Shown here: one piece after another, positions 36,621 through 38,320 of the stretch
How positions within the stretch are numbered: the stretch's first letter is position 1
Layout: the number at the start of each line of letters is the position of its first letter
From: a virus
Direction: 5' to 3' (one strand)
Length of the DNA: 38,320 bases
IMG/VR virus record: IMGVR_UViG_3300032304_000709
Coordinates: 1-38,320 of that record
The notes under the pieces: model-generated
Database searches by the model: none
Told to the model about the DNA's origin: nothing
Seen by the model: the letters and a program-made list of their open reading frames with translations, nothing else
Translations under genes and position numbers: made by a program

Positions 36621-38054
36621 CTAACTGAATATTTGAATTGCCAAAATTGGTTGGTCATCATCCGCTGGGCTACCAGCGGTTGATGGAATCCATTTTGCCT
36701 GTGCAGAACTATAAACCAAAGCCTGACCATTAGTTGGTGTAGTAAAGTTTGGCTGAATAACAGAGTTACCAATAACTAGAGCAGTACCATCCAAAGAGTA
36801 CTGCAATGTTCCACCACCGCTTGCACCATTAATACCAGAAGCAGAATAAGTACCATAGTTCCCTGCTGTGTTAAGTGTCAAGTTAGGGTCAGCAGTATTA
36901 GTCAAAGTTGCTGTAGTAGTACCAGTACCACCAAGAGTTAACGATGTACTGTTCGCTGTTGCGGTTGATGCACCAGTTGAAGTACTCCAAATAGAACTGT
37001 TCTGCGAGTGAGTAGCAGTAGTTGTCGTACCGTTACTAAGAACAACGCTGGTACCCTTGGTCCACTTACTAAGCGAATTTGACCAAACCAAAGGTTGGTT
37101 GTTAACAGTTGGTGTCGTAAACGACACATCCGACAAACCTTGCAAAGAACTAGTTAATGTTGTCCACTGCGTGTTAAAGTTTGTAGAATCAATCTTTGAT
37201 AATACCTGTCCCGCTGTACCACCAACTGGAACCCCAGCACCAGTTGCTCCTGTAGCACCAGTTGGACCTGTCGCTCCAGTATCACCAGTTAAACCAATTG
37301 GTCCCTGAGGACCAGTTGGTCCAGTTGCCCCAGTTGCACCTGTTGCTCCAGTTGGACCAGTTGGTCCAGTATCACCAATAGGACCTTGGATTCCTTGTGG
37401 ACCTGTTGGACCTGTAGAACCCGTAGCGCCAGTTGGTCCAGTTGGACCTGTCAGACCTATCGGTCCTTGTGGACCTTCAGCACCAACAGCACCAGACAAG
37501 TTAACTTCCCAAGATGAATATGTTCCAGAACCAGCAGAATCAACAATCTGTGAAACTATAACACCAGTACTTGGATTATAACTATCAATCTCTGCGTGCA
37601 TATGATTACTAATGTTATAAGAAACATTTATAACCTGATTAACACTATAAGACAATCCAGTTCCAACAGTTAAAGTTAAAGTTCCACTAGAAGCAATAGT
37701 CAAACTAGATGTTGATGTTGTCTGATATTTGTCTCCAGCCAAACCTTGGATTCCCTGAGGTCCCTGCGGTCCAGTAGGACCAGTAGCACCAGTAGCCCCT
37801 GTTGGACCCTGAGGTCCAGTTAAACCAATCGGACCTTGAGGTCCTGTTGCTCCTGTCGCACCCGTAGGACCAACAGCACCAGTAGCGCCCGTAGGACCAG
37901 TAGCACCAACAGGACCTTGGATACCTTGGATGCCTTGTGCGCCAGTTTGACCCGTAGGACCATAAGCCGCACTAGAAATAGTAGTAATAGTAGCAGTACG
38001 AATAACACCGTTACTCGTATCCTGACGGACTACATCAACACGCAGAACAGCCAT
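36621..38054 (-). CDS. Collagen-like tail fibre protein
   Basis: 477 residues. Two collagen-like Gly-X-Y arrays (about residues 32-108 and 188-276, such as [16 protein letters not shown] and [13 protein letters not shown]) flank a beta domain ([33 protein letters not shown]) found in many phage fibres. The C-terminal 180 residues are Ser/Thr-rich beta repeats ([20 protein letters not shown], then [13 protein letters not shown]). The protein should form a trimeric fibre. The repeats make the DNA prone to recombination and to assembly errors. Its start overlaps the stop of the gene split by the contig ends. Confidence 0.9.
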   Translation of the reverse strand: MAVLRVDVVRQDTSNGVIRTATITTISSAAYGPTGQTGAQGIQGIQGPVGATGPTGATGAVGPTGATGATGPQGPIGLTGPQGPTGATGATGPTGPQGPQGIQGLAGDKYQTTSTSSLTIASSGTLTLTVGTGLSYSVNQVINVSYNISNHMHAEIDSYNPSTGVIVSQIVDSAGSGTYSSWEVNLSGAVGAEGPQGPIGLTGPTGPTGATGSTGPTGPQGIQGPIGDTGPTGPTGATGATGATGPTGPQGPIGLTGDTGATGPTGATGATGAGVPVGGTAGQVLSKIDSTNFNTQWTTLTSSLQGLSDVSFTTPTVNNQPLVWSNSLSKWTKGTSVVLSNGTTTTATHSQNSSIWSTSTGASTATANSTSLTLGGTGTTTATLTNTADPNLTLNTAGNYGTYSASGINGASGGGTLQYSLDGTALVIGNSVIQPNFTTPTNGQALVYSSAQAKWIPSTAGSPADDDQPILAIQIFS

Positions 38055-38320
38055 TATCGGGTTACATCCGCCAACACAGTAACTGTCCCCGCCAAAATCG
38101 TAGTCACAACACCACTATAGGTTTCTTCAAAATCCCAATAATATTTACCAGCAGCCAAATTAGCGGTAGTAGCAGCGGACAAAGTACAAGTAACCTCACC
38201 AGCGCTAGCATTAGTAATAGCGCAAGAGAAACTTGCAGCAATCGTGCTAGCATCCTTGCTGGCACGAATCTGGGCACGGTAAGTGCGACCCACAATATTC
38301 ACGGGTGTACTAGCAGAATC
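38054..38320 (-). CDS. Small tail-region protein, C-terminal part (gene split by contig ends)
   Basis: The continuation of the gene that starts at 195. Codons from 38320 down to 38198 repeat the left-end copy; 38197 to 38054 completes the protein (end [16 protein letters not shown]). An internal ATG at 38302 is not the true start. This portion has beta strands ([20 protein letters not shown]) typical of compact virion domains. It overlaps the collagen-like fibre start by one base (TAATG style on the minus strand). Confidence 0.8.
   Translation of the reverse strand, partial: DSASTPVNIVGRTYRAQIRASKDASTIAASFSCAITNASAGEVTCTLSAATTANLAAGKYYWDFEETYSGVVTTILAGTVTVLADVTR
38198..38320. repeat. Right copy of terminal direct repeat
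   Basis: Identical to bases 1-123. See the left copy: the split gene reads through correctly when the two copies are merged. Confidence 0.95.

Noticed and set aside
36614-36772. N-terminal extension of the small protein at 36242-36613
   Set aside because: The extension overlaps the collagen-like fibre gene in another frame and gives an implausible leader; ATG 36613 has a good ribosome site.
37210-37960. CRISPR-like or tandem DNA repeats
   Set aside because: The periodicity is nine bases and in frame: these are codons for collagen-like Gly-X-Y repeats in the fibre gene.

Overview
The window is one essentially complete genome of a tailed phage. The first 123 bases (1-123) recur exactly at 38198-38320, so the contig closes on itself with a unique length of 38,197 bp, and one gene is split across the ends. 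The virion genes predict a podovirus: TerL, portal, scaffold, major capsid protein, a head-tail adaptor, a beta-rich tail-nozzle protein and large internal or ejection-type proteins are present, while I see no tail tube, sheath, tape-measure or baseplate genes. I see no integrase, tRNA, DNA polymerase or RNA polymerase. Moderate AT-richness (judged by eye), collagen-like and glycine-rich adhesins and many small proteins typical of uncultured aquatic phages suggest a water-borne host. A proteasome/HslV-like peptidase, a DUF2746-like protein and a DUF3846 protein recall phages of Actinobacteria, but the host assignment is only inference.

Layout: two divergent blocks leave a control region at about 628-821. 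Rightward (+): 822-1775 holds five small, mostly basic proteins. 1776-2269 is a gene-free, structure-rich region with a G-quadruplex motif on the minus strand, alternating purine-pyrimidine DNA and direct repeats; it is a candidate origin and promoter region. 2270-6400 holds small genes plus a MoxR-type AAA+ ATPase and its neighbour, nearly all behind unusual structured leaders. 6400-13592 is a tightly overlapping replication block: DUF3846, Cas4/RecB-like nuclease, a small nucleic-acid-handling candidate, RecA/DnaB-like ATPase, archaeo-eukaryotic-type primase, HslV-like peptidase, RusA resolvase, PD-(D/E)XK-like nuclease, sigma-region-4-like protein and DUF1599/Nmad1. Leftward (-), from 627 across the contig ends to 13574: TerS, tail fibres and adhesins, holin and two peptidoglycan hydrolases, TerL, portal, scaffold, capsid, connector and nozzle, and internal virion proteins ending in a 1777-residue giant. 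The two blocks converge and overlap by 19 bp at 13574-13592.

The most striking content is RNA. At 2526-2591 there is a complete type II hammerhead ribozyme, with every core position present, between two small genes. Six start codons between 2.2 and 6.3 kb are preceded by a hairpin whose loop is always TGGGAG, the Shine-Dalgarno core, while the stems differ in sequence and keep pairing. Most are preceded by a second hairpin, and four copies of a GTACGGC..TGTCAA element lie in the same intergenic spaces. Together these look like a phage-wide system for cutting, capping and translating early mRNAs.
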